DNA from: Phellopilus nigrolimitatus
Lineage: Eukaryota; Basidiomycota; Agaricomycetes; Hymenochaetales; Hymenochaetaceae
DNA length: 64,000 nt
Assembly: GCA_021029095.1 (NCBI GenBank)
Contig: JAJOHG010000012.1
Span: forward strand, 186,001-250,000
Direction of reading: 5' to 3'
Below, piece by piece: positions 24,801 to 37,600 of this stretch. Below the pieces are notes generated by a model. That model searched no databases. It was not told the origin of the DNA and saw nothing but the letters and a program-made list of their open reading frames with translations. A program made the position numbers and the translations under genes. How positions within the stretch are numbered: position 1 is the first letter of the stretch; each line of letters starts with the position of its first letter.

Positions 24801-27800
24801 TATCCACGCCGCACACGACAAGCGCTCGTCTTCCTTCGTCGTATGCTACGACAACATCGTTTCCAGTCTTCTCTCGCTTGATCCGTTTCTTAGCTCCCTC
24901 CTTGTGTTTGATAGCCGCCTCCAAACTACTCAAATTCTCTAAATAAATGTGAAGATCTTGATTCTGATCATCGACCACGACAAGGCACTTGTCTCCTTCA
25001 AGGATCTTGATCAAACTACACAAGTTTCAGTCAAGACTTCACTGGACGAGAAAAGAAATAAGAACCTGATTTCGGCACCGACGGGCAGGCTAAAGTTGTA
25101 AGCCCCGCGGCTGGAAACCAATGGTTTTGGAACATGAAGAAAGTTCGTTTGCATCTGTTGCTTATCATGCTCCGTCAACTCCAGCGGATGAAGAGTAAAT
25201 TTAAGGCTTGGTTCTGATCGGATGAGTTGATATCCGGAAGCGTGATAACTTTCTGGATTCTCTATTGAATAACAGTCAGTAAGTACAGACTGGCTGATAG
25301 TACACATACTGTAACTATAACGGTTAGTCACTCGCTCCAATTTTCTCAGCACGAGAACATGTTTACTGTCGAGCTGATGAGCAGCAGCCGAAAGCAAGAA
25401 GGATGTGCGACTTACTGATTTCCTTCGGACTCGTAAGCCTTCCCTAGATCGTCATAAAGCTGAGTACGCGAGCTGTTACGTGCAATATTGAGGCCTGCAC
25501 CCAGCTCCCGTTCCAGCTCAGTTTTACAGTTTTTCGTCTGCTCATAAATAAGCTTATGCGGAGACGATCGAAGCGCTTCCTTAATATTTTTTGCAAAGTG
25601 CCCGTGGGCCGCATTTAAGGCTGCATTGATGCCTTCCTCAAGTTCCGGCCAATTCTCCAAAATGTTATCCACGCTGTCAAAAAAATTGACAGCCTTGAGA
25701 TCGCGCGTTGCTGTTCGCGCCTCCTTGACAAGCCCATCGAGCTCGGTCGTCATGCCAGAAGCGAGGCTCACCAACCCCTGTATAAATTTTGTCACGACCC
25801 GGTCTCCTCTGTCGACAAGGTTCCAAAGTTCTTCTCGTTGAAGATGGGAGGGGCCGTTTTTCCAGAAGATATGGTTACAAATGAAGACTTTCCTCATTGC
25901 CTTTGAGAATTCCGTGCCTTCATTCTCGAGCGTATTGAATTTGTCGTCTGGTGCAATCTCGACCAGCTTGTGCTTCAAGGAAGGGTGCAGCATGAACAGG
26001 TCCTCCAAATACTCTGCGAACGCGTGTGAACAGGTGAGTCGAGATGATGCATTGGTACACACCTTTATCTATATCCTTCTGCTCTTGGGAAGGTACGTCT
26101 TTGACTGCTTTTCCACGTAAAATGGCCTCATCAAGTTTCCTTGTCTAAATGTTAGCAACAGCGACCAATAGACATACAACATCTTACGGGAATTTCGCGA
26201 GGACTTTGCTTACGAAGTACGTCTCCAATGCAGCCGCCAGTCTCGGTTTGGCTGACTCGATGTTTTTAGTGATCGCGCTTGTCTTGTTCTTCCTCTCTTC
26301 TTCTTGATGCTTTTCGATGTCAGCGTCACGTAACCCGAAAGCTGAAATAGCTTCAGGATATATGTTTCTTAAACCATTCTTTACAAGGAGCATTATGGAT
26401 TCGTAAGAAAGATCATTGTCGAGGCGGAGTGCTGTGTCATCTCGGGATCTAAATATAAAGAATGACGACGAAGTCAGCGAGTCATTTCTTTGTCAGATTA
26501 AGAACCTTCCCACAGAGAAGATTTGAGCTGCATGAGGTTCTGGAAAATCTCGTCGAAGTCTTCTCGAAACTGTCGAGGTTCAGCGTATGCTACTGTCATA
26601 ACGCCTTGTTTTGTGTCGCCGACCACCAATTGCGTCTGCAGTTGGGACTCGTTGACAGGAGATGACTTCGCCACTGATGCCTCCTTCAACAGAGGATGTT
26701 TGATCTTGAATAGTAAGTAAGTACGATTAGGAAAATCAAATTTGGATAACGGCGCGAATGGCATACCTCAAAACCGGGACGCATGCGGACATTCTCCTCC
26801 TGCTCATTCTCCTTGGAAACCTCAAAATCGAAAAGCCGACTCGTCTCTTCTTCTAGTTCGTCGAATGTCAGCGCTGACGAGCTGTCTTCACTTGCGCTCG
26901 TTGGATCCTCCCAGTCCAGCGCCCGACCATGAGCGTCGGAGACCAATACCATAATTTGGTCAGTGATCTTTGTCAGGTACCTGCTCGCATTCAATCAGTT
27001 TTATCGAGAGAATTACCAACGCAACGATCAGGGCTGCGCTTCAGGGTTGGACTGACCTCATGAAAGTAATCCTGTTGCGCCGGACAGTGGAGATCGCGTT
27101 GTCGTCCCATGTCGTGTCTTCGGGCCAGAAAATAACGTACAGGCACCGCTCGGCCGGGACGTTACCTTGTACCGTCAAAGCGTAAAGACCGGACCGCAAG
27201 GTTGCCGAATCAGTAGACGCGTCTTGAGGAGCATGCAGCAGCGTTTCTCTGAGGAGATATGGTATTTCGCGTTGTATCACAATAGGAATACGCTGATAGT
27301 AAAGACTCTTACATGCAATCGTCGATCACATTCAACTTGCGAAGGAACCGCACGATCTCGCTTTTGCTACCGTAAACACCGAGGGGTTTTACATGAATCT
27401 CATCCATGGCCTTGAAGTCAACTTTGGTGAGATCTTTGTAAGCGCCCGGTTTGAGATCGTTGATGAATCGACCCGTAGATTCTTGATCAATGATGATCTT
27501 GTCGACTAGAAAAATCCGACGTTAGCTCGACGCCAGCTTACCAGGTGCCCGATCAAACGTACCTAGACCATTACTTCCTTGTTCTGAAATCAAGTCGAGT
27601 ATCCTGTACATGCCTTCGATGTCGTCCACCAGGTCCATAACTTGTTTTGGGTGTGTAAGCTCGCTCTCTCGAGGTACGGTCGATTGCACATTATCCACCG
27701 TAATGTCCTTTGTGGTTGCGGAGAAAATCTCAATAACCTTGGACTCAAAGGATGTCGCTTTGTTGCAATTTGACAGAGGCTCAGCTTCCTGGTGACTAGC

Positions 27801-28195
27801 GTCGTTGCGCGGATTATGCTGCAGCGTGAGTTGCGGGACAGAGCTAGTGCTTGCTGCCGTTTCAAGCATTACGTAGTCTTCGTTCTTCAGCTCTGCAGCA
27901 GGAGGGAAACCAGACTTGTTTACAGACACTGCACTGGACGTCGGGCTTGCTGCATCGAAGAATTCTGGATCAGAATCGGACATGTAGCTGAGGTAGTCTT
28001 CGTCGTCGTCAATGTCAATGTTCGGGTTCTTGTCGACATGCATCGGTTCAGAAGAGTCCAAATTGCTGGATCCCAGAGAAGCTCGAGTAGTAGTCGGGCT
28101 GGATTGATCTTTATAATAAGAAGTGTCAACCCAAAACGTTATGATACGCAAATTTTGTGAACAGCACAGAACGCACCACCATCAGAGCCATTTTT
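18888..28195 (-). CDS. Giant GBP/VLIG-like GTPase with C-terminal VWA domain, copy B
   Basis: Paralogue of copy A with the same exon order: acidic N-terminus, helical region, propeller-like stretch, P-loop GEQSVGKS (23456-23478), DFEG, Cys/His clusters (CINARFHEGDHNC, about 21990; HAHIDYC, about 20500) and VWA (19250-19990). Three differences stand out. The start codon of A and C (CAT on the + strand) is TTT at 28193-28195, so translation may begin at a downstream ATG (MHVDKNP, about 28042) or the gene may be weakened. An in-frame loss of 24 residues (about 25800) removes a segment kept in C. The stop codon is changed, adding three residues (end 18888). Part of the gene (24404-25440) is identical to copy C. 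Catalytic motifs look intact. Confidence 0.75.
24404..25440. repeat. 1037 bp tract identical to 37162-38198
   Basis: By eye every base from 24404 to 25440 equals 37162 to 38198 (offset 12758), including introns. The last differing bases are at 24403/37161 (A/C) and 25441/38199 (T/G). Sequence on both sides differs at a clearly higher rate. This is the signature of gene conversion between copies B and C. Confidence 0.85.
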
Positions 28196-28293
28196 GGAAC
28201 GTGTTTGAGAGGTTTCGAACGTGCTAGGTGATGAAAACGAAGTCATTCAAAGCAAACGTGATGTTGACAATAGGAGACTGAGCCAGAACGCGA

Positions 28294-28886
28294 AAGTCGA
28301 CGACGGCTCAGTCTTATAGTTATCCGGGTCGATAACAATCGCTACGCATTTGCATACATTAGTCCTTGAGAATCACATCTCAGAGAGCACCTGTGGAGCT
28401 TGAAAGCTTGCCAGTGTCATTGATAGAAGACCTGCCGTAACGCGAGCTTATCTCCTGATTCCTTGCACCCCAGTAAGATCAGGCGGTCTTTGTAGATTGC
28501 AGTTCATGAACATGCACAATACCTAGATAAAAAAGCTGTTTCGCTCGTGGTTGACGAGGAAGTGTCGAAGGTGACGTTGTGTGTGAATCGGTACTGCAGA
28601 CTGTCGCACCCCTCCTCGTGCCAAGATCACATCGCAGACGAATCCCTTTATATAAGCTTCAGATTGCTATTTAGAAGCATAACTCTCGAAGATACCGATG
28701 GCCGCTGCGTCTGCACTTCCTCCTTCTGCGCTAGATTCTAACGGGGTTCGTGTCTGTCGAAAGGTTTGGCTGAGGCATGTGGCACAGCGCACACTTCTGC
28801 ATCACCACCATCAGTCCAAATTTGCTATCACTGCAAGCCGACTTTTACACAGAGAACGACTTAGTGTAACGACGCTTCATGTTAAT
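28294..28886 (+). promoter_or_regulatory. Orphan RBR promoter region, unit 3
   Basis: Matches the RBR upstream regions of units 1 and 4, including TTTATATAAGCTTCAG, up to CTTCATGTTAAT, where unit 1 has its ATG. From 28887 it runs into a MITE end and then helical-gene sequence, so the promoter now faces an antisense pseudogene. Confidence 0.5.
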
Positions 28887-28905
28887 AGGGGAGGTCAAAG
28901 TTGAG
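28887..28905. mobile_element. Solo end of the foldback MITE at a deletion junction
   Basis: AGGGGAGGTCAAAGTTGAG matches the terminal repeat of the unit-2 MITE at 18 of 19 bases. Nothing else of the element remains. The right flank corresponds to about 16420 of unit 2, inside the helical-repeat gene. About 3.8 kb of unit structure (the whole RBR coding region and the 3' end of the helical gene) is absent. Confidence 0.75.
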
Positions 28906-28924
28906 TATGCGATATCATAGTAAA

Positions 28925-29834
28925 GATGATGTGATAATGGGTTTGAATTAAAAACGCGGAACGCATATGAGCTCACGGTTCGCAAAGTAGAAGCACGTCC
29001 TCTTCGATGCATGCATCGCTCAACGAACTGCTCGACGCAAGCGAGCACAAACGCCCCTTTCGCATTTATGAGTGGGTGGCCAAGAGGCATATCTGCATCT
29101 TGACACAGATGATTAATCAGTCGTATATCGACGACATCTGCAAGCGGGACGACCTACCGCGGTTCGAATCAACAGCCCTTATCAAAACCCTTCACGAGAA
29201 CCTCACTAGCATGTACATCCGCGGAAAGCACATCTATTGCCACATAAAAGGCCTTCTTCAGCTCTGGGAAGCCTCGCCCGTTACCTGGATTGTTCCCCTG
29301 TCCGGCTGTCACACCCCCAAAAGATGCGATGACGAACGAAAGCGAATACAGAGTCTGAAGTATGGTTTCGGTCAATCTCGAAGTCGGCGACACGGGGAAA
29401 GAGCGTGATGATGAGGTAGAAGTTTAAGCAAGCCTCCAGACACCACCAAACTCCGCATCTAGCAAACTCGCCAGACGCCGACCCATTAAGTTATCCTCTC
29501 TTCTCCTTCTCAAGTCCCGTCCGCTTGAGCTACGCGGCATTCCCGAAGGTCGAAGCCAATGCGAAGGCAGTACTCAACGTAAGTGGGTGCCAGAGAGGAG
29601 AAGCAGCAACGGATGAGGTCAGCGGTGTTGAGGTAGGCTGAGTCGTCAGTGGTGGACGAGGTAGTGACATATCGCTGCTTGGATGGTTTCAATCGAGAGG
29701 GTTGATGTGGCTTGACTCAGATGAGAAAGAAGATTTACGTAGCCTCTATCGACAGTCACTGGCATGGATATGGTCGAGGAGTCACCGAAGAATGTTGCGC
29801 AGCTGTTAGAACGCGACGCGTACAAACTACCCAC
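28925..29834 (-). pseudogene. Helical-repeat (PEX8-like?) pseudogene, unit 3
   Basis: Keeps the start region (ISMPVTVDRGYVNLLSHL, about 29740) and the ELKKAFYVAIDVLSADVHAS and INAKGAFVLACVEQFV segments. The 3' exons are gone at the MITE junction, and the central kilobase is missing at the same place as in unit 2 (GAGGTAGAAGTTTAAG, about 29420). Not functional. Confidence 0.75.
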
Positions 29835-30249
29835 CCACCAAATACTCTTTCTTAGTACTTACCCATGTCGTACTTATCACAAGCAGAAGGGAGTAGCCTC
29901 ATTTTACCTCCTTACCTCAACTCGAAAAGCGAGGAAATAAGAATTCTATGAAGGACTTTATTGGACAAAAATTGGTGTAAGAGAGGATAGGTTTAGTGTT
30001 TCACGCCTCTTAAGTTCTTCACAGAAAAACAGAGGAGGTCCGAAAAAAAAAGCATAGGGTGGGAGGCGCATGAGCGGGACGAATATTGGAGAAGCAAAAA
30101 GTAGGCGACAGCTCGCAAGATAGAGTGCGCAAATTTTGTTTCGTCCTCCTCGCGCATCTAAATCCGCTTCTTCGGGGACGAAGGGGAGGCGCACACTGCT
30201 ATTGCTCGGGTCCACAGCTGCGAATAAAGGCGAATAGGAGAAAAGGTGT
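29835..30249. other. Intergenic, unit 3, no gene recognised
   Basis: Part matches unit 2 at 18300-18400 (GATGAAGGAC, TTGGTGTAAGAG) and unit 4 up to 45480. A minus-strand open frame at 29958-30215 has no recognisable domain. Confidence 0.4.
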
Positions 30250-30717
30250 CTATGGACTCAAAAAAGAGTCACGCCCAAAAAGTGCGCCGGCCAGTCCACT
30301 CACAGATCGGTTGATCTCAAACGGCGCAGGCGTCTGTGGGCGGCGCGAGGCCCACGCTCCCAGCTGAGTCGTCTCTCGTCGTCTCGGGGTGCAGCTGGAG
30401 CTTGCCCTCCCACAGCGCGGCGGACGAGCGACTCGTCGCGACAATTGTAGTCGGCGCCGACAGATGCCGCGACACTTGTAGGCAGCATTGTCATGATACT
30501 TGGCAGGCGTACGCCGGCCTCCTCGAGGTGCGTGGAACGGCTCTGCGCGCGAGCTTGGCCGGTGTTCGCCTCTCACTCGCTCCAGAGCATCTCCTCCCCC
30601 CGCCGGGTCCCGCCCGACGAGCAGCAGGAAGAGCTCGTTCGCGATGCGATGCAGCACCATGCCGTCTCCGAGAAAGTGAGTCGCGCAGACGTTTGATGCC
30701 TGACGGCCATCGGCCAT
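30250..30717 (-). pseudogene. Acyltransferase (condensation/BAHD-like) gene fragment
   Basis: A GC-rich island, unlike its neighbours, with a minus-strand frame containing CATHFLGDGMVLHRIANELF. The HxxxDG motif in this hydrophobic context is the active-site signature of CAT/BAHD/condensation-type acyltransferases. The rest of the frame is Arg-rich and loses resemblance quickly, suggesting frameshifts. It occurs only in unit 3. It is most likely a broken fragment carried in by rearrangement; a diverged working gene is not excluded. Confidence 0.5.
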
Positions 30718-31656
30718 ATCCGGTTCCTTCCTTTACAAATGAATCCAGCGTCCTCATCGACATCATCGGTGAGAGATGGTATGAATTTGATGCTGCTGAA
30801 GTACAGTACGATGCTATATCCGAGGCTCGCCACCATGATCGCGCAACGTTACATTGCTGTACTCTATCGTGCTTCAGGTCGTCATGCGTTGCGAGACGCA
30901 GCTTCCAGGATTTTTCGACGCTGCAGACAATTGCGAGCACGTTGGAAGCTTTGCCATACCGCCGTGAATTTCCGAGCGCACGGCCTCGAGCTTTCAAATA
31001 TGCAGGGGACGTGCCCGCGCAAGCAATGTCTGGTGGTATTATAGCGCCGGTGCTATGGTCATTGCTTTATTTCTCATGAGTCGCGGGTGACCGTGCCATC
31101 CGCCTCTGAAGCCTGCTCCATCTTTGGAACATCCCGAATTGCATCGACTTCAAAAAGCACGACACCTCTCTCTCTTCGACATTTCGACTGATATCGTCCA
31201 AAAATGGCCCATTCAAGGCGTTAACAAGTTACGTGCCGTTTACAAAATGCATTTGCGCCGACATCACATCTTCTGCGCTCGATTCAGCGTTCAATCATCT
31301 ACCGTCTAGCGTGTTGTCGTTTGTTCCTCTCCTTATGTCCTTTTCCCTATCCCTCCTTCTAATATGTTCCAAAGAACCTCCGAGGCACGGGGACAGTCAG
31401 GATCTTCACGCTGGCGCTTCGGGCTTCGGGCTTCGAGTTTCCCCAGACTCGCTGCCAAGAAACATACTTTCGCCCAAGTTTCGCAGTTCATAGCTGGTTA
31501 CTCCTCCGTTTTCTTTGTTACAATTCCTAGGAAGGAAAGCGGTTCAGTCCAACGTGGATCGACAAATCTCATTAACCAGGAGTGGAAAAAATGTATGACA
31601 AGAAACACGAAATTATAAGACATGACGAGACGCCCAGTTTGCCATCCTTATGCTCT

Positions 31657-34600
31657 CTAACGAATAAGCCCTCCGCGCGTCTTCCGCAATGACTCCGCAA
31701 TGCCTAAGAAAGTCTCGGACAAACGAACCTGTACGTCGTAGGGGAAAGAAATCGGTATCTGTATACAAGACTCCTTGGCGATATCAAGTTCACTTACAGA
31801 ATCAAGCGCGACACTGTACGAAGACTCCACGACCGCATTTGCCGGAAGGAGGGGGTCACGTGGCGCCTGGGACTGCACTTCCTGCGCGATCTCTGACATG
31901 CGTCGGAGCCGCGCAGACGAGCCCTCAGGACCAAACGATACTGCCTGGAATGAGAGTGCTCTCCTGCAGTTTCATTAGCTTCGCTTAATAAATTTACAGG
32001 GCTGGACTTGAGCATGCGCTTACCCTAGGCTAACAGCTTTGCGGCACAAATTGTACATAACGGCATCCGCCACGGAGCATTCTCCGTCCGACAAGAAGAT
32101 AACAATGGGTGCTCTGAAAACGCAAATGCGACAAGAAGAGAAGTGAGCCATATATATGATTTACGGCCACTGAAAACGGCACCTCTCCGTACTCCAATGC
32201 CTTTCCATGATATTTTCCGTCATTGCGAGAGCGGCATCGAAGTCTGTGCCACTACTGGTGGAGTAATTAAGTAGCTTATTAAGTAGATCGTCCGGTGAAC
32301 TGCTGAAGTCATTGTTGAAACCTTCTAGTGCAGAGCCTGCGAAAAGAACAGCACTGTAGGCATCTCGACGAGCAACTGCCGAAGCTTGATTTATGGCGGC
32401 CGCTCGGGCCGACCAGAACGAATGCAAAGAAGAGTAGACTGCACCCAGCCTGTTGTTGGCTACTCTTGCTATACGAGCGGAGGCTGGATGATTCGGTAAT
32501 GGTACTCTATCACGCCGCCTCATCGAACTGGACCTATGAATGCATTGTTTAACAAATACTTCGAAGCCCACTTTGAAAATATACCTGTCAATCACAAATA
32601 TGCTGACAGGACAAATCAGCCTAGCTAGTACGCTAAGAAAAATCTGAATACTCACACATGGAATGCCTGCAAAAGGAGAGCGGGATCCTTGCATAAGAAT
32701 ACATGCCCGTCGTTCGACAAATGACCGTTACCGCCCGATGGCACCTGGCTGAGTGTGGCGGGTTGATGGAAGATAGGCAAATTGCAATACGACGGTTGCG
32801 CCGTGCTCGTAGCCGTTGCTTGGTGCTCAGGACCTGAAGATGATTGAAAAGGACTTTAACTAAGCTTTAACTAAGACAATAAACCGGTATATCGCACCGG
32901 GACACATCGCATCGCTATGATGAGAGATTATGAGCGATTCGCATGAGCAAAAACTTCAAATTGGACAAACCATTTCGCGAAGTTACCTTGATCTTCCTTT
33001 GAATACGGATCTAGCAGGCTGTGAGTTGCTACCGACCATCCTTAGCAATTTGACCATACCTTTGAAACCTAGTGCATCGCGTGACACTCAGAATGAATTG
33101 TTCGACAACAGCGAATTCCACTTACCAAGGCGCCTCCAATAAAGCTCGTGTGATATCCAGTCCTTTGGCTTATCGGGGTTCGGCTCTATTTGATACTTGA
33201 TGTGTTCTAAGTCCGGCGCATTGCATGCTGTAGGGTCGGAATCGCGACAGTAGTCAATATGGGCATGGCGTCCCATATTGCTACACATTAAGTTGCAAAG
33301 CATAGGAGCACCATCATCGCTGGAACCAAACTTGTGACCGTCAAGCTCAACAACCGTCCCGTTGGGTCCGTCGACGGCCCAACGCGTCCTGGACATTGAT
33401 CCATGGCTTGTAAAATGCTCAGGTTGCGAGTGGCCTGGAGTTCGATAAATGAGCTAACTGAGCATTCCGATTCTGGTAGGAATGACTGATGATACCTTGA
33501 GGCAAGGTGCACACATATCCGCAATTGCCACATCTGAGAATATGTCAGTAATATCACCCATGAAATTCCTCGCTCCAATATTTACCTCACATCGCAGTAG
33601 TGGTAAGGATCCGGGGCCGTAGAGTGAACGTGAGCGCCATCGTGTTTAAGCAGGCCTGGAGCGATGACCACAGCACACTGCAATCGTTTTGTGACTGTAT
33701 CAAGGCCTTCAGTCACAATAATTCATGTCGGATGACCGGGTACAAACAAACCTTGCGAGTACTGAGATCGTGCAAAAGTAACAAGTGAGTTTAGGGCAAG
33801 GATTCACTATTCAAAATCAAACCTTTGTATACTGGAATCTATCGTGCGCTCCGTTGAAAGCTGCTTCAATGGACTGCGGCACAGTATCGATCTCGCAAAC
33901 TCCCTTACTGCTGCATAGGCTGGAGCACTTATGTTCTTGGCTAGATTATTACACATGAAGATATCAGAGTGCTATCAACTATCAATTTGCAAGTCAGTTC
34001 GCGTTACTCACCCACAAAGATGGATTGCATCGGAATTTAGACCATGCAAATGGTCAGGTTCCGAGCATAAACGACCGCAAAGTTGACAGGCAATAGGACA
34101 AGCCATGATTGCGTCGCAGACATGAGACTCGTGCTCTTCGTTCCTTAAAGATACTATCAGCAAAATGAAATGTCTGACTTATAAGGATTTTTACCAAAGT
34201 ACTGAACACACTCCTTGACAAGTGTACATTTTTCCATCAGGTAACTTCACCCCTTGAAGACTGCACGGCTGTAATGTAGCAGATTCGAACCAAAATCACA
34301 GCTTTAACGTTTTCGCAACTCACTTTTCCGCAACAATGACGACGTCCCGAGCACATGTGACCTGCTTCATCGTGGTTTGCGACCTAAACATGTCTGAAAA
34401 ATAAAGTACGACAATAACAGATATAAGCAGTCTGACCTTAGTACAACTCTTTTGACAACCCTTTCTGTCTTTGAGATCACATAGCTGTCCGCACAGATGT
34501 GGTTTAATATCGCAACTGCGAGAAATCAGCAAAGGGAGTAACGACTTCGCAGTAAGTAGACATACACATGTTTCCCTCCATGTCCAGCTCTTGAGAAACA

Positions 34601-37600
34601 AATCGTAAATAAAGGAAAGAACAAACAGTGTCCTACTTACGGTAAACTGCAAGCCTCGGGTGACCCGTCATGCTCATCAACGAACTGACACGGATGAGGG
34701 CACTTATGGTCGGTCGAGCAGTCGTGATCGCCCTCGTGGAATCTGGAGTTTATGCACAGTAAATGACACTGCTCGCATTGAGTTTTGCACAGTTGCACGG
34801 TTCTCCTGACTTCAACGACCTTGGATTCGTAAGCGCGGTGGAGATCCTCAATGGCTGCATTACTCCCGTCGAACTGAGACAGGTTGGAATCGATCCAGGC
34901 GTGGACATGTGCAACTCTCTGTTCAATAAGGTTTTCGAGGAACGAGGACAGCTGGGTGGTCCACTCGGGATCCGATTTATGATGTCGGGTGGCAAAATCC
35001 GGCCAGAAATGGAACAGTTTTTGCAGAGTGTCCACCTTATCACCTTGCTCTTTTTCTAAATCGGCCAGCCAGAATACAACAGGCGAATCCACTGCGTCGA
35101 TCACAAGGTTTGTGTCGAAATTCTGTAGGAAAGTCAAAATGATGTTCACCGCAGTAAATTTGAAAATTTGTACCTTGAACGGCTCAACATCCGGTTCAAG
35201 TTCTGTAACCCCAAATGCCAGTGCTCGTGGCAGCAGGGATAACAGGTGTTTTGCTCTATGTGTGGACATGTTTTCTATGCGAAGAATGTGAGATTCAGCT
35301 TAGTCGGGACAGAAGAGTGGTTCGCCTGACGTGTTAGAGCGCCCCAGTCATTCGTCTGTAAAGGAAGAATCAGACTTATGCACGTGCCTTCGCTGCGTAC
35401 ACATACCTTTAGTTTGGCCATGAGCATCTTTAATTTAAGTAGAAATGTGCTTGCCCCCTCGTGTGTTGGCGATTGTGCATCTAAACGGCGCTTTAAAGTC
35501 GTGAAAAGAGTGTAAAACTGGCGGGATTCAATGACAGGCCACGTGACAATGTCCAGGTCCCCCCGGTACAGACGAGAAATGAAGTTCGATGCTTGCTCCT
35601 CTTGAACAATTTTGTGCAATTTGAGCTCAAATCTGTTTTACGGTCAACGTGCGACACGAATCATATCGATCAAAGCACCCACTCTCTCGCAATTTCAATG
35701 CGGTCGGAATCTACAACATCCTAAAGAAGAGTCAAGGGGTAGTTCAATAATAAGCCAGATAGCCTTCTCACCTTGATGATGACAACTAAAGTAGACTGGA
35801 AAAGAGACGGGTTTGCATCAGGGTCCAAGACCGACGAAGACGCTTGAAAACTCTGGAACAGATTGGTGATGTCTCTCGACATTGCGAAATTGTTTCGGAA
35901 GAGAATCTGTGTCAGATTAATATAACAAGTATGCTCGAATGGATAAGCGAGCTCTTCTCACTAGATTCGAAATAGCAGCGTTGAAAAGAACGAGAAGTGT
36001 GTCCTCCTGTGCAGATCGCTCAATGCTGTGGACACCTACATATATGATTAGACGTATATCGATTTAAATTTATAATGCAACTGACCCTCAAAGTCGAGCG
36101 CCACGATAAGGTCAGTATCTGTCGGCGTCACTGACATCCAGACACCTTCGGTTGTTCGCATAGCCGATCCAGCGAAAGACGTATCGGCAAGATGGTTGAG
36201 AGCAAAACTCTTTCCAACAGATTGCTCTCCTGTAAGTTCATGTTTGAGCAGTGGAAGAATTTGAAAGAGCGGTAACATCATAAGGCGCACCCATGGAAGA
36301 AACAACTTTAACCGGCTGTATTATTACAATAGCAGTAAGTCGATTGCGGAAGAGACGGAGAATATAGAATATACCTTCGTGGACATATAAGACTGGAATA
36401 TGCTTTCATACCAGCCGAACGACAGACTATCCGCCACACGTCCGACGTCAGCCCCGAGAAGCGCCTTCTCAACATCACGAGCCCAGACGCCATCCTTCAA
36501 CGGGATGAAACGGTTGTCACGAGCAATCGCGATATGAATAGGGATAAGACAAAAAATGTCGACCATCCATTCTCCAGCTTTGTACGATGAAACGGGAGAC
36601 CAGCCATCCTGACTTTGCAGACCTGCTACAGCTGGCAGAAACAGTTCGGCCGAAACGGAGATACAGCTGAGAAGAGAGCTTGTTGGCTTTTTCGTGTTCT
36701 TCTCAAACTTTTGTATCATGTCGTCGAAATAATCTGCAAAAGGTATAACATGTCGTGCTGGCGTGAGGAACAGCAAGGATTTGTCTTTGCGAAGCTCGCT
36801 GGAGACAATGGCCTGCCGCTGGACAGCAGGAATGATAGGAAATCGAGTCCAAACATCGCTGTGACAATCGATGAGTGAATTATGAAGAGTGCGTCGTTCC
36901 TCGCCTTGGGCCGAATTCTTGTAGTGCTTTTTCCGAAATTGAAATTCCGTGATTTGCCGGGTGATTTCTAAACCGACAGAGCAGCAGATGTTATCCTTCA
37001 AATCGATCCAGATGAGATGAATATTCTTTCTCTCGTCAAAAGCTGATATCAGGGGAAGTTGGCCCAAAGCTGTAGGGGCATCAAAAGAAAAGCCTTCATG
37101 TGAGCCTAAGGAAGCCCAATGATATACACGCAGGGATAGACCATTGTCCTGTGGTAGAATCGCGCAAAGGCATGAGCCGTCTGGCGTCCCAAACGTTGAT
37201 AAAGGGGGTGCAGGCAATTGAAGTATTGCCGGCCTGCAAAGTCAGAAATTAGCAAGCCAATGCATCACAAGTCCTGCGAGGAGCTTACCGAAATTGCTGA
37301 GTAATTGAAGAAAATATACGGACTCTTCCAGATTCTTCGACCAACGCAAACTCATCACTCCCGGAAACAAAGTGAACATTGACGATCTTTGGTATCGAGT
37401 CAGCATACCACGATGTCAGGTTGATAGCGCTTCCTTGTCCTTGCAGGGTAGTGTACCTCTCGTCAAAGCAAAAGCAATGGAGTTGCACAGATGGCTGTCA
37501 ATCGACGAGCGTGAGTTCAGCAGCTACTTGTTCGGAGGGAGAAAACACACTTTTTGTATATCCACGCCGCACACGACAAGCGCTCGTCTTCCTTCGTCGT

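Larger units (their letters stand above)
13977..28293. repeat. Tandem repeat unit 2
   Basis: Second unit, longest because of a 972 bp hAT-like insertion (17258-18229). The 5' half of its RBR gene is replaced by a foldback MITE, its helical-repeat gene is a pseudogene, and giant gene B follows on the minus strand. The period from unit 1 is 13976 bp. Confidence 0.9.
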
